Positions 1 through 11,080 of a DNA stretch of 64,000 nt are shown piece after piece (the stretch's first letter is position 1; every line of letters starts with the position of its first letter). Origin of the DNA: Moricandia arvensis (lineage: Eukaryota > Streptophyta > Magnoliopsida > Brassicales > Brassicaceae). The stretch lies in contig CAJHQP010001525.1 in assembly GCA_905132765.1 (NCBI GenBank), forward strand, positions 1-64,000, in the 5' to 3' direction. The position numbers and the translations under genes were made by a program. Under the pieces are notes generated by a model. The model had not been told where the DNA came from, did no database searches, and worked only from the letters and a program-made list of their open reading frames with translations.

Positions 1-122
1 AAGATGAAGTGTTGGTGCTTGAGAAGATCCCAGGAAGTAAGAATCCGGCAGACATGCTGACAAAGGTCGTGCCGCGCGATAAGCTGAGGTTATGTGCAAC
101 CTCAGTTGGCTTGTTGGCGTAA
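1..122 (+). pseudogene. copia retrotransposon pol, RNase H C-terminus (partial)
   Basis: The frame from position 3 gives the last 39 residues of a Ty1/copia polyprotein, including LEKIPGSKNPADMLTK, and stops with TAA at 120-122. This is the usual end of the RNase H domain. A polypurine tract and an LTR follow directly. Only the 3' end of the element is inside the window. It is closely related to the complete element at 34881-40432, whose RNase H ends with nearly the same residues. Confidence 0.85.
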
Positions 123-180
123 CAAGCTGAGAAGACCTGCTACATTGATCAAGGTGTGAAGACAGATTGAAATCAGTCTT

Positions 181-192
181 CAAGTGGGAGAT
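181..192 (+). other. polypurine tract of the copia element
   Basis: A purine-rich stretch (CAAGTGGGAGAT) lies directly before the LTR start TGTTAG. This is where plus-strand priming occurs in LTR retrotransposons. The same stretch, reverse-complemented, adjoins the LTR at 35293. Confidence 0.75.
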
Positions 193-659
193 TGTTAGAG
201 CACGTGTTTCATGTTTGGACGGTGCGGACGGTGTGGTTCTTGGACGGTAGCCGTAATTGAAATACGGCTTGGTAGGTGAAGTAGATGCAAAGAAGCTTCA
301 TCTTGTCAACAAGCATGTTCTCACCAAGCTACATCCTCTCCTATAAATACATGGTGTCCTTCATTCTTCAAATCCATCCCAAAACAAAAGAGAGAGAGCA
401 AGAGAAGAAGAAAGAAGTTTGTGAGAGAAAAAAAAAAAAACTTTTTTTCTTTAAGAAATTAAGAGTAATTTCTTGAGTGTATTTGGGATCGGGGTGTGTT
501 GAGAGCCTTGTAAAATTTCCCGGTGATAATAAAAGGATCGGTAGCAGGTCCCGGAGACGTAGGCACGATTGGCCGAACTCCGTTAACAATTTTGTGTGTC
601 TCTTCCCGCTCCCGAAAATTCTGATTTTCCGCAAGGAAATTTGACCCGTATTTCTAACA
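193..659 (+). repeat. 3' LTR of the copia element
   Basis: The 467-bp segment starts TGTTAG and ends TCTAACA (TG...CA termini) and follows the polypurine tract. Its terminal region, with a run around CGTATTTCTAACA, resembles the LTRs at 34881 and 39985 read on the minus strand. The A-rich tract at 429-440 and the purine-rich stretch before it fall in the transcribed part. The 5' LTR is outside the window, so the target duplication cannot be checked. Confidence 0.8.
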
Positions 660-1507
660 CTAAATGCCTCGGTCTTGATCATCTTGGTCCCCATGATAAG
701 GCTTCAAGATGCTCACGTGCAAGATCAGCATGTTCACGTGAAGGACCAGATGGATCTTAAGTGTATCTGGTAGGTCTCGGCAATGATTGTTTCAATAGTT
801 TTTAGTTTTAGTTTTTGGTTTTTAGATTTTAGTTTTTCATTTTTGTTTTAGATTTTGGTTTTTAATTTTCAAGTTTTAGTTTTAGTTCTTAGATTTTAGA
901 TTTTGATCTTCTTTTTTGATTTTTTTCTGTATCATCTTAGTTTTCTAAAAAATAATAGTAATTTTTTAAATAGTAAAACAAAGATATCAATAAAATATAT
1001 TAAAGATACTATTAATAAAAAAACTAATAATAAATTTGTAAAGTTTATATTTATCATTAAATATATTAAAATACTATGCATGTTATTTAAGGTTAAATAA
1101 AATATATTAATTAGGTCTTTTAAAATTATTGTCTTTTTAAAAAATGTTTTACTAAAAACAAAAATATTAAATTATGTATAATTAGAGAAAAAGTTACGTA
1201 AATAAAATTTTAAAAACTATATTTTTTAGTTTTGAATGGCAACATTTTCTTTTCAAAATTAATATATTTCATTGTATTAATAAATTATTTATATTTTTAT
1301 AAATTTTAGTTATTTTTTATGTGTCTGCTAATTAATAAAAAAATCAATAATTATAATTATAGTGTTAATTTGTTATCTAAGGTTCTTTTACAGATATGAA
1401 ACACTAATAAATTATTTCACATTACTTTTTGAAGGTGAAATTAACAAAATAGTCCATACTGAAAATATAACTAATAAAATAAAATTACTTAGAACAAAAA
1501 GTTAGCA
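660..1507. other. AT-rich intergenic stretch, no gene seen
   Basis: It contains a low-complexity run of TTTTAGTTTT-like words at about 795-905, then AT-rich sequence without a recognisable coding frame. The short open frames show no known motif. Confidence 0.6.
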
Positions 1508-1913
1508 TCTACTATATTAAAACAGAGTCTTATTTTTATCTACTTACAAATAGTCTAGGTATAACTATTACCTAGATTTTCTATTATTTCTACTTCTACA
1601 TGACTTAAATATTATTAAATATATATACTAGCCTAAAATTTAGGAACTAAATAAGTAATCTATTGTTTTATTTTAAATAATCAATCCAATTCATATTACA
1701 CTAAATTTGAATAATAATTAATTATATTTTATTTACTAATATAAAATAGTTATATATGCCTGGGTATATACACATCAATTTTTTTAGTTTGGATTCAGTT
1801 CGGACTTTGGATTACATATTTTATTCCGAAGTTTACTTCAAATAAAGAAAAAAATCGTTATATAAAGTTTTCATCGAAAAATTATATGCGCTTTATCGCG
1901 GGTTAGAATCTAG
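1508..1913 (+). mobile_element. non-autonomous Helitron, copy 1
   Basis: The 406-bp element begins TCTACTATATTAAAACAGAG and ends GGGTTAGAATCTAG, inserted between A (1507) and T (1914) as Helitrons do. Near the 3' end a CGCTTTATCGCG sequence is a decayed version of the subterminal hairpin. The whole segment is repeated in reverse complement at 9102-9509. There is no coding capacity, so it would depend on a RepHel protein supplied elsewhere. Confidence 0.8.
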
Positions 1914-2217
1914 TATATGTATATTATACTGATATTTACAAAAGAAAAGGAAAAAAATATTAATATATAAACTGATAGTAGACTCCTTACAAAAACCACC
2001 AAAACATGGATTTTGGTTTTTCTCTAAAATTTGGTCAAAACATCTAAAAATCAGTTTCCCTATTTTATAGGAATTGTTTTTCTTAAAATCTTGATTGGGT
2101 GTAAAACAAGTTTTTAGCAAAAGTAGTTTTCCTAATTATTAGGAAATCAAACTTTGATTGGCTAGAAAATAGATTTTAAGGAAACAAAAAAAAAACTAAT
2201 TTAAAAACTGAAAACAA
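1914..2217. other. AT-rich intergenic stretch, no gene seen
   Basis: The sequence is AT-rich with several TTTTAGGAA-like words in both orientations. No supported frame or clear transposon ends were found. Confidence 0.5.
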
Positions 2218-2810
2218 TCAACCCCTAATCGGTAGGAAACTTTTCACACTTTTCCAATTATCTCGAACATTCCTTTGTACCTCCGGATCAAGCTTTTGTG
2301 TAGGTTCCAGAATGCCTTGAACTGTTGTGGAAGTAGCTTCAAAACGACAAGGTCGCCCACTAAGTACTCCGCAGGCCTTCACTTCCCACTTCTTCATCCG
2401 CTTTTGGGACCTCTCCAAACATGGTCGGGCAAGATTTGCATGTTCCTCCCATTTCTAGCCATTATGAACGCCCCTGGATTCTTTCCTTCAGTTCTTGGTG
2501 TAGCCAAGGTATACCGGGTCAATGGTTGCTGTCCTGTTGCAAGCTCAATCGGACTTCGTCCCATTAACTCACTTCTTTGAAGATTGTATAAGAATTGGCT
2601 ATGTCCAACAACTTTACCCAGTCCTTTGATTGGCACTTACAAAGTGTCAGAGACAATACTCAAGCAACGCGTTCATCTTCCCGGTCTGTCCATCACTTTG
2701 AGGATGAAAGCTTGTTGAAAAACTTAGCTCAGTCTCAAGCATCTTAAAATAATCCGTCCATAAGCGCTCAATGAATCAGGGATCTCGATCCCTCATTGTT
2801 AGGGTATCTT
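2218..2810 (-). pseudogene. Ty3/gypsy integrase relic
   Basis: Read on the minus strand, conceptual translation across stops gives integrase-core words (SFHPQSDGQTGKMNALLEY) and then the typical downstream segment GRSPIELATGQQPLT. A second frame starting near 2418 gives SQKRMKKW, which normally precedes the integrase C-terminal domain. The frame changes at least once and has in-frame stops, so it is dead. Protease, reverse transcriptase and RNase H are absent, and no LTR could be paired with it confidently. Confidence 0.75.
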
Positions 2811-3899
2811 GTGTACAAGCGATTCTTGCTTAGCTCTATGGAATGATATGAGGAAGGAGACAACTCGTTGTGTTGATTTCTCCAGCTCTTGTTGTTGGTA
2901 AACTAGAAATCTCGTCTTTAGTCTACTGCGATATGGGTATGGGCCAGCATACGTCATTAGTTGTCTTTATATAAGCAGGGCTGCCTTTCTATAGTATGAT
3001 TGTATGGCCTTCATGCGCCAGGTGATGCTTCTTTCTTCCTGAGGTGATGTTTGGGTGTTTATGCGTGGAACCATAGAAGGTGTTTGGATTTATAGTTGCA
3101 TCCTTTAGTGGAAATTGCCTACGTACCTTTTAGTGGGGGATCAAGCTATTCATAGTTCAAATTGTTGGAGGCACATAGCCTAATGGGCGCGTAGCCTTGT
3201 TGGCATGTGGCCTTGTTTGCACATAACGTCTTGATCACGTGGCTCTATAGTTGATATGGGTCATATTTTCTGGAGGGAACATAGCTGGACCAGATGGTAG
3301 ACTAGTTGGTATACTTTAGTGAGCATATACGCTGCAGTGAGCATGGAGTGTTTCTGATGATGGGGTAGAGTTATAGACGTGCTGCAATGAGCACAAAGTT
3401 TGGTTTGGTTGGAAGTAATCACAGATATCAGTCTATCATAGGCTTGTTGATGAAGATAATCTTCTAGATAAATCCATGCCTTGGAGGCTTTCAAAATTGT
3501 GATCTTCTTTTGGTGAATGAATAGAACTAGTTGAGATCTCCTTCTTAAAGTTATGAATTCCATATTTTTACTACATAGTGGTGTCCTTCTCTTCGGATTT
3601 AGAAACATTCACCATAGTCATAAATAATAGAATATTTCCATTTATGTTTAAGATAGACATAAATATTAAAATACTTCTATTTTCCTTTATATTTAAAGGA
3701 TATTTTGCCATAGCCTGAGATATATGCGCATGTTCATATTTATGTGGAAGTTTTCCTCTTTTGCCTAGAGGCAGGAGAAAATCTGATCTGAAATATGGAA
3801 GCCGGAGGCAGGAAGCTGGAGGCAGGAAGCTGGAAGCCAAAATTCGTGATCGTCGTCATGCTCTAACCTAGAAAATCTTGCTCCTGATTTTTTTTTCAC
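2811..3899. other. unassigned sequence upstream of the gypsy relic
   Basis: Base composition is less AT-rich than in the gene-free stretches around it. Two open frames on the minus strand (3261-3608 and 3571-3840) contain no domain I recognise. The short tandem GGAGGCAGGAAGCT at about 3801-3836 is a direct repeat. It may be non-coding retrotransposon sequence, but no ends were found. Confidence 0.35.
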
Positions 3900-4770
3900 A
3901 AACAATTTATCTCTTATTTTCTCTTTTCATGTTTGAAAGCGAGAAATAACATGATTTTCCTCGTCGGACTTCCTGGTTTGCATTGTGGCAGCAAGTTCCT
4001 TGTCGAATTGGGAGTAAGACGTCGACTCGTATATTGAATAGTGTTTTGTTGAGAATAACACTAGCATTACCGGAATGGTTCTAGTTTTGTTTTAATTGAA
4101 GTTTCCGTTGAAGCTTTGCAATACAAATAGCAAAGACTTGTCTTCTCGTAAAAACTTTGAATCGGTCGTACACAACGATAATAGTTAACGTAACGCTAGT
4201 GCAATCTCAATTCTATGATTGGTTTTATTATTTTGCGGAGCTAAAAGTATAGAAACCAACATTTTATGAAAATAGATTTCTTCAAACGAAATCGTAAAAT
4301 GTTTAAGTCGCAAACTGATCCAAAATGGTCTAAAACGCAACAAAAAATCCACTTATTATTTCAGACGAGAATGAGCCCGACTACAATGATGGTCTACCTA
4401 ATTTCCACAGAAGATAAGTGAAAAAGAAGATAAATTTAAAATTTTCAGATAATCATGGAAGATTGAGAAGATAAGGAAGATTTCCGCGGAGAAATAAACT
4501 CGAATCAGGGGCAGAAAAGGAAACACGACAGACCTTGGAGGCATATATAAGAGAGGCCAAGGCGAGGGGACACAGAGACATAGAAATTCTGAGCAAATTC
4601 AGCACTTAGAGCACTTTAGGCAATTTTCATTTTTCGTTATCGAGTTGCGACTCAACTAGGTTTTAAGGTCTTAGGTTGTTAAAACAGGAACACGCCGATA
4701 GCTCTTACGACCGAGCCTTTTCCCTGTTATAGCACTCATATTCGGATTAGGAATAAGATCTCCATTGTTT
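3900..4770 (+). repeat. possible retrotransposon LTR or leader
   Basis: A good TATA box (CATATATAAGAGAGGCC, about 4542-4558) lies in sequence without a gene downstream. It is followed by GACACAGAGACATAGAAATT and a long untranslated stretch, a layout common in gypsy LTRs of crucifers. I could not find a second copy or the termini in the window, so the call is tentative. Confidence 0.25.
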
Positions 4771-6319
4771 TACTTTTTACTTTGAATTATTTTTAATATT
4801 TTTTGTTTGTGTATTTTGATCACTTGACGTTTGGCTTAGCAGAAACTCGGGACCTAAGAAAAAGTTAAGGTTTCTTGACTTTCCTTCAATTACTGAAATC
4901 GACGGTGTAAATTTTGGTTCCCACACGAATCCATGGTCTGATATAGGTGCATGGCATGGATCGGGTTGTATATATATATATATATATGTCGGTATGCCAC
5001 ATGGGCAAGATGATGCAGCCTGAACCAATGTAGATAAACTCCCACACATGTTTCAATGAGAATTTTCTTAGTTTAGGTGACGATGATCACGTGGATCCAG
5101 TTGTGATCATGTCAATAATAGAAGTCCTCATGCTTCTAGTTGTACTTTAGTATTTTGATGGTATATGCATGGGTGTCCTAATCTTGGAATAGGAAAGCCA
5201 CTTTTCTAACATGAGAGATATATGGTCTAAAGGCTTGTGATGCCTTCTTTCATGATGAGGGTAGATTTTCGTGGGTGAATCCACTGTCATTGCTTGTTGA
5301 GAGATCATGCAAAAGTGAATTATCAAGTAAACCACCTTGTAGATACCCGAAGGCATAACTACTTTGTAATGTGAGGTCAAACTGAGCCTATGAGACTCTC
5401 TTATCCTGCTTTTTAAGGATTGGACGTTGCCCATATGGTGATGATTAGTCGGATTTGACAAAAAATTGATGGAGAGAGAGGGAAAATATGCGTAGAGGAT
5501 GGTATTCCTGCTTTTGCCCCTTATGTTACAGCATCTAACTGATTGTGTCGGCCTCTACCTTTATCTCCAATGATTTTCCATGTTTAAGACCATCTATCTG
5601 AATCTTGGCATTGGTATTTCGTAGCTACACTCAGCCTTACTTCAAAGCATGACTCCAACTTGTATTTCTTGTGGATCCTTTGGCTCTGTGAATCGAATGG
5701 AGTAGTATATGGGTTAAGACTCATGATTTCTAATAAAAAGCATCTTGGTGAGGCTAAGGATCCGGAGGATGAAAAGGTTTATTAAGATCTAGAGGCCAAA
5801 ACTTAGGATCCACTTGCTTGATTCTGTTGGCCTTATGTGCGTCTCTTTATCTCTTTTTATTAAGATTATAATCTTTATTGAGCTTGTAGTTGCAGTAGTG
5901 GCCTTTCATCTAAGTTTTCATGTCGATTCTCTTATTTTGATTAGCGTATTTCCTACTCCTTGAGGTTTTAATGATGTAGCTTCTTTTCTTATCTCAAGAT
6001 GGCACCTTAACCTTTGGAAGGGGAACCCTTCAGCATGTTTCGTCCTGGTATCAGGAGATAACCTAATCAATTCTTGGTACCGGATTCAATCTCTTGGACA
6101 TGTTGTTGTGTTCTTGTTAGTGAACAATAGTGTCAATGTCTGATAAAGAAAGTGGAAACTTTTATTGAACTTTGTCGTTGATTCTTGGTCACTCTCAACT
6201 ATGTATCACATTGCAACCTGCCCCCGGTGGTAGGCCACTATCAATGCTTGGATGAGCTTGTATTCTCCTATCTAGAGGAATCATGGAGTTTGAGAATATT
6301 TCATCATAACATCCTCAGA
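4771..6319. other. unassigned stretch, no gene recognised
   Basis: A short TA microsatellite lies at about 4970-4987. Open frames on the minus strand (4777-5049 and 5147-5461) have no recognisable domain. The sequence at 6208-6250 recurs in diverged form at about 6849-6895, so a direct repeat flanks the minisatellite that follows. Confidence 0.4.
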
Positions 6320-6815
6320 TTTTGGGTTTTATCTCCTAGATCAGGAGGTTTAAGGACATTTCCCCTGGAATCTGGAGGATATTGGGAATGATGTCCCACA
6401 ATTTGAGTGTTTAGAGATACACCCTCCTCGGACCAAGAGGTTCGGTGATGTCATTCTTTGTAACATGTAGGTTGCGTACATTTTTTTGACAAAACCCGAA
6501 GGTAGGAATCCGAGGTCATATGGACTTTCGTCCAAGAATTCGGAGGTCGTATAGACTTTTTTCCAACAACCGAGAGGTTGTATGGACTTTCATCCCGAAA
6601 CCCTGAAGTTGTATGGACTTTCTTCCAAGAACATGGAGGTTGTATGGACTTTCGTCCTGGAATTTGAAAGTTGTATGATATATCCCTTTGGGACCAAAGG
6701 TTTTAGGGTGTATCCTTTCATTGAACCTAGAGGTCTTAGGATGTAGCCTTTGGGACTCAAAGGTCTTACGACGTATCCTTTTATTGAAACCTAGAGGTTT
6801 TAGGAGATTATATCG
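6320..6815 (+). repeat. minisatellite with units of about 31 bp
   Basis: About sixteen diverged tandem units, each opening with GGTT or GGTC. Typical units read GGTTGTATGGACTTTCGTCC plus about 11 bases. The best-conserved five occupy about 6510-6665. Later units change to GGTCTTAGGATGTAGCC. Because 31 is not a multiple of three, the minus-strand open frame across it (6516-6827) cycles through diverged peptide repeats and is probably a by-product. Confidence 0.7.
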
Positions 6816-7166
6816 AGCCATGCCCACATGAGTAAGCTACTCTTATATGCATGCAACCTTGCACTATGTCCCCCCAGAGGTAGGCTACTTTCAATGTTGG
6901 TTTAGAAATAGGACACTATCAACGTCTTAAGGTGTGCACTCTGTTTTCTGCTGAAAAGCGACTCGTTAATTCATCGTAAACTTACATGTGTTTTACGACA
7001 AAATACTTGTAACGTCATTGTCGTCGGCTCATCTTCAATTTGCGATGACCAAAATTTATTATATTATACACATGTTTAGTGTTGGAAATATTGGTTATGC
7101 GACTTCACAATGTATAGAAGAAAAAATAGAGCTTCTTATTTTAGGATAAAGATCGACTAGACAAAT

Positions 7167-7700
7167 TGTAACGCCTCGACCATCCATGGCTAATGGGTCA
7201 CCCACGCCCGCTCTCTCGGTTCGTGGGTCTCATCTCGTTTCAAAGGTCAGTGCGTAAATTTTCTAAGGATCGAAATCATTGTTTATTGACCTTGCAATCA
7301 CCACCGGACCTTTCTCCGTGTTTTAGCCTCACTTGCACGGTATCGCGAATGACTTCCCGATAGATCATCCATCCTTTCAGTACTCTTGGCCATGCATGCG
7401 TAACCTTGGAGTTCTAAACAGATGTGTGGCAGAAAAGGTAAGTCAATTTTGGTGACATAGTTAGCCAAATCAATTCTCTCAAGCCTTTTTCATATATCAC
7501 AACTTGGGATGTTACAATTCACCCCCTCTCAAAGAATGCATCGTCCTCGTTGCACCCAACGACAAGTCTCAAGATGCCTCTCGGGTCGGAACAGAGATGG
7601 TTAACCAGCTTTGATACCACTTGTAATGCCCTGACAGCCCACGGCTAATGGACCATCCACACCCGTTCTCTCGGCTCGTAGGTCCCATCCTTCCAATGAT
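7167..7700 (-). mobile_element. Cassandra TRIM retrotransposon, copy A
   Basis: On the minus strand this reads: end of a 5' LTR (7700-7622), primer-binding site TGGTATCAAAGC (7619-7608, matching the initiator-Met tRNA 3' end), about 105 bp of internal DNA, and a complete 350-bp 3' LTR (7516-7167) with TGTAAC...GTTACA ends. The LTR carries a 5S-rRNA-like segment at 7351-7415. There is no coding capacity. A small size, a tRNA-Met site and 5S-like LTRs are the known hallmarks of Cassandra. The 5' LTR is cut at about 7700, where a second copy begins in the opposite orientation. Confidence 0.8.
7351..7415 (-). other. 5S-rRNA-like segment in the Cassandra LTR (copy A)
   Basis: The reverse complement runs from AGAACTCCAAGGTTACGCAT to CGGGAAGTC and lines up with the 3' half of plant 5S rRNA, which contains the A-box and C-box of the internal Pol III promoter. 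It is more diverged than the copies at 7918 and 39092. It is not a functional 5S gene because the 5' half is missing. Confidence 0.7.
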
Positions 7701-8163
7701 CGGGCGTTATAAGTAGTATCAAAGTTGGTTAGCCATCTTGGTTTTGACCCAAGAGGTGTCTTGAGACCTGTCGTGGGGCGTAACGAGGACGTTACGTTTT
7801 TTGAGAAGGAGTGAATTGTAACATCCCGAGTTGTGATATATAAAAAAGGCTTAAGATAATTGATTTGACTACCTATGTCACCAAAGTTGACTTACATTTT
7901 TCGTCACACATCTGTTTAGAATTCTAGGGTTAAGTGTACTTGGGCTGGAGTAGTGAAAGGATGGGTGACCTATCGAGAAGTGATTTGTGGTACCGTTCGA
8001 GTGAGACCAAAACAAAGAGAAAGATCCGATGGTGATTGCACGATCAATTAACAATGATTTCGAACTTTGGAAAATTTGCGCACTGACTACTGAAATAGGA
8101 TAAAACTCAGGAATCGAGAGAACATAAATGATCCATTAGTTATAGGTGCTCGGGACGCGTTAA
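7701..8163 (+). mobile_element. Cassandra TRIM retrotransposon, copy B
   Basis: It reads on the plus strand: the last bases of a 5' LTR (GGGCGTTAT), a primer-binding site AGTATCAAAGTT (about 7715-7726), about 90 bp of internal DNA, a purine-rich GAGAAGGAGTGAAT, and a 3' LTR from 7817 to about 8163. The LTR begins TGTAACATCCCGAG, and its last bases are degraded (expected GTTACA). It is head-to-head with copy A, and the two share a broken 5' LTR junction at about 7700. Confidence 0.75.
7918..7983 (+). other. 5S-rRNA-like segment in the Cassandra LTR (copy B)
   Basis: AGAATTCTAGGGTTAAGTGT and then GGATGGGTGACCTATC and GAGAAGTG correspond to the A-box, intermediate element and C-box of 5S rRNA. 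The block GGATGGGTGACC is identical to the C-box core of plant 5S genes. Confidence 0.75.
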
Positions 8164-9101
8164 TCATCCTTCTTTTCTGATCTCATGATTAATAAGTAAA
8201 TAAACGTAAAGCATTGATAGCGATACGAAACGATGTACTGTAACTTCCACGTATTTTGCTTCCAATGCATTTATTTTAATTTTAAAACTTCTAAAGAGAT
8301 AAGAAACCAGATCATGAAACGTGCCAAAATGACACGCCAACAAGGCGTGCGTTTGAATGTGTGGAAGCATATTTGAATAGAAAAGAACAATGGAATCTTA
8401 ACTCTTGTGTATGCACTTGTGTTATTTTTCTTCTTAAATCCATGACTACTCTTTGGACTTGATTTTTTTCTGTTCTCTCACACTTTTTGACACTCTTCCA
8501 CTGTCCATCCACTTAAAAACTCTAATGGTTAAAACAAAATTATGTAAGAAAAGAAAGGGTCGAAAATACTTAAGTTTTCTTTTTGTGTTTTGTTACCAGA
8601 AAATAAAAAGATTCGAAAGTACCTAAGTTTATGAATGCATTATAATGTGAACATGTTTTCCTATTACAAAGTCCACATACGAATATTAATTTAATGTTGT
8701 AAGAGATTTCAAGGACTAAATATGAGTCTTTGTAACACAAAATTAAAATTAGCAATATGCAAAATCCCGCTTATAAGTTGGACCGTTAATTAATAGATGT
8801 AGCAATTTCTCTTCTTATTCTTTTTGATAAAATGTTATCACACCAAAATTTTATTTTTGACAGAGATTACATGAGAATACTAGTAGCAGAGAGTGAATGT
8901 AAAATAAACAACAGAGCTAACTCAACAAGCTTAACAAAGAACAAATAGATTATCAACTGACATTGTATCATTCACCGTCAACTTTTCTTTGGATATTTCA
9001 AACGGTCAGCTTGTTTTTGTTTCCCAAAATGTTGTGTCATTCGTAGGCCGTAGCATTAAGAGATTATCAAAAAGAAGTATGTAACTATTGTAATATAGAA
9101 A
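8164..9101. other. AT-rich intergenic stretch, no gene seen
   Basis: Short minus-strand frames at 8164-8755 show no known motif. No termini, repeats or RNA genes were recognised. Confidence 0.5.
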
Positions 9102-9509
9102 CTAGATTCTAACCCGCGCTAAAGCGCGGATAATTTTTCGATGAAAATTTTATATAACGATTTTTTCTTTATTTGAAATAAAATTCGATATAAAATATGT
9201 AATCTGAAGTCCGAACTAAATCCAAACTAAAAAAACTGATGCGTATATACCCAGTTGTAAACATATATCACTATTTTATATTAGTAAATAAAATATAATT
9301 AATTATTATTCAAATTTAGTGTAATATGAATTGAATTGATTATTAAAAAACAATAGATTACTTATTTAGTTCTTTAATTTTGGGCTAATATATATATTTA
9401 ATAATATTTAAGTCATGTAGAAGTAGAAATAATAGAGAATCTAGGTAATGGTCATACCTAGACTATTTGTAAGTAGATAAAAATAGGACTCTGTTTTAAT
9501 ATAATAGAT
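9102..9509 (-). mobile_element. non-autonomous Helitron, copy 2
   Basis: This is the reverse complement of the 1508-1913 element. On the minus strand it starts TCTATTATATTAAAACAGAG (at 9509) and ends with the hairpin CCGCGCTAAAGCGCGG (9114-9129), then GTTAGAATCTAG. The hairpin has a perfect six-base-pair stem with a TAAA loop, a better match to the Helitron consensus than copy 1. It sits between A and T on its own strand, as expected. Confidence 0.85.
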
Positions 9510-9579
9510 TATATATTTCAGAGTACTATTACTGATTATTATTTTTGATAAAAAAATCTATTAAAATCGTAAAAACTAA

Positions 9580-9945
9580 AGAGGCGTTATTGGTTCATGT
9601 ACTTTAGAGTATTTAGAAATTCATATAATATTTACAAATCAATGTAAAATATATTGATTTTCAAATCTAACATATAAATTTGTATTTGTATTTACAAATC
9701 CGGAGGTTTTCCCTCGGATTTGAGTCTTTGTATTTTTAACAAAGAAATACATGCAAATCTGTTATGAAATCAAATTCATTAGTAAATTCGGATGATTGAA
9801 TAACACCTAATTTAAATTAGAATTTATAAATCATGAAATCAATAACACATGATTTCAATATGAATTTTAAAATCATAGACCCAATAACACTTGATTTAGT
9901 TTAGATTTCCAAATCCATTAAAATGCAAGAACCAATAACCCCCAC
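9580..9945. mobile_element. PIF/Harbinger-type MITE (366 bp)
   Basis: Inverted ends AGAGGCGTTATTGGTTC and GAACCAATAACCCCCAC share the core GTTATTGGTTC. The element is flanked by TAA on both sides (9577-9579, 9946-9948), the three-base duplication of PIF/Harbinger transposons. The interior is AT-rich and non-coding. Confidence 0.65.
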
Positions 9946-9948
9946 TAA

Positions 9949-10807
9949 GAACACACACAAAGTTTTTTGAGATACATTTCACAATTGATTGAAAAAAACA
10001 TACAGGCAATTGCATATATGAGATATGAGAATAAAGTATTTAAAAAAAAAAAGAATAAAGTAACATTGTCTCTAAAAATGTTACTATTTATTATATACTA
10101 CTTCTCAAACACCAAATTATTTTCTATCGATTTTGAAAAAATTAGATAAGTCATTATGTTAATTTTCTTTTTTATTTTCTTAAATAACCATTATATTTAA
10201 TTGGATCCAAGTATTTTTAGAAAAAAAAAACGAAAAAACAATATTTTGACCTATTTTGGAACTTCTTCGCTCCACGCCAATGAAAGGGAAAGGGAGATAA
10301 GGGACGCACATGGGTTTGGCCACGTGTCTACGTTCCACGGATTCGCAGGTAGACCTCCTCTCCTGTTTGCACACATGTTCTGATCTTCTAGACCCCTCAC
10401 TTTTTCCCGACCAATCATCGCGCTTTGTTAGCAGTAGCCGCCATGTTCTTAGAGATTTTTTGTTTTACTTTTTTAAATAATAGTACAATATAGGAGTTGG
10501 AAAAAAAAACTTAATAAAGTACAGGAAAATAGATATTTAATTTCTTAAATATTTACAGTGGGCACGTTTATTGTTTAATATCAATTGCGTAAGATAATAT
10601 ATCAATTTATTGCTGAATAAGTCAACCATTAAATAAACCGAAACATTAGTGTATTTTTAAATGCAATTGCAATTTAATTTTGGTTTAGATTTTAATAATA
10701 AAATTTTGATGAATGGTCCACTTTAATTTAAAGAATTTTGACGGAATAAATTTTATTTTTTAATTTCAGGATTAGCATCTGCGGTTGAGGCTGCGACTGC
10801 ATTATTG
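9949..10807. other. intergenic stretch, no gene seen
   Basis: The stretch is mostly AT-rich. A more GC-rich island at about 10260-10445 contains a G-box (GCCACGTGTC, 10319-10328), which could be a leftover promoter, but no open frame follows it. Confidence 0.4.
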
Positions 10808-11080
10808 ACGCAGGTTGTTGTTCATTTGGTTGTCGCAGAAAATTGATGTAGATGCAGGATAATCTGTCTGTTTGGTTGACGCAGACGCGAAAACAGTAAA
10901 TAAATTAGGTAAACGCCGAATTTAAGACGTGGACGCAGCTTTTTATTGGCGTTCAGATTTTCTTGACGCTGGACGCTGCGATAAGACGCAGACGAAGACG
11001 TATGTACCCGCGTCGATGAAACGAACAAGATTATTGCCGCAGACGCAGATACCCGCGTCGTTGAAACGAACAGCCACAAA
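10808..11080. repeat. GC-rich inverted-repeat element with tandem units
   Basis: A local GC-rich block in AT-rich DNA is built from GACGCAG and CTGCGTC words. The right arm has two tandem copies (about 50 bp apart) of ACCCGCGTCG(A/T)TGAAACGAACA. The left arm contains diverged inverted versions (TGTTCATTTGGTTGTCGCAG and CTGTTTGGTTGACGCAGACG). This looks like a MITE whose arms are tandemly duplicated, but the exact ends are not clear. Confidence 0.45.

Noticed and set aside
6516..6827. 103-residue repeat protein on the minus strand
   Set aside because: It translates a 31-bp minisatellite, and the frame shifts from unit to unit.
7918..7983. 5S rRNA gene
   Set aside because: Only the 3' half of 5S is present, embedded in LTR sequence with TGTAAC ends.
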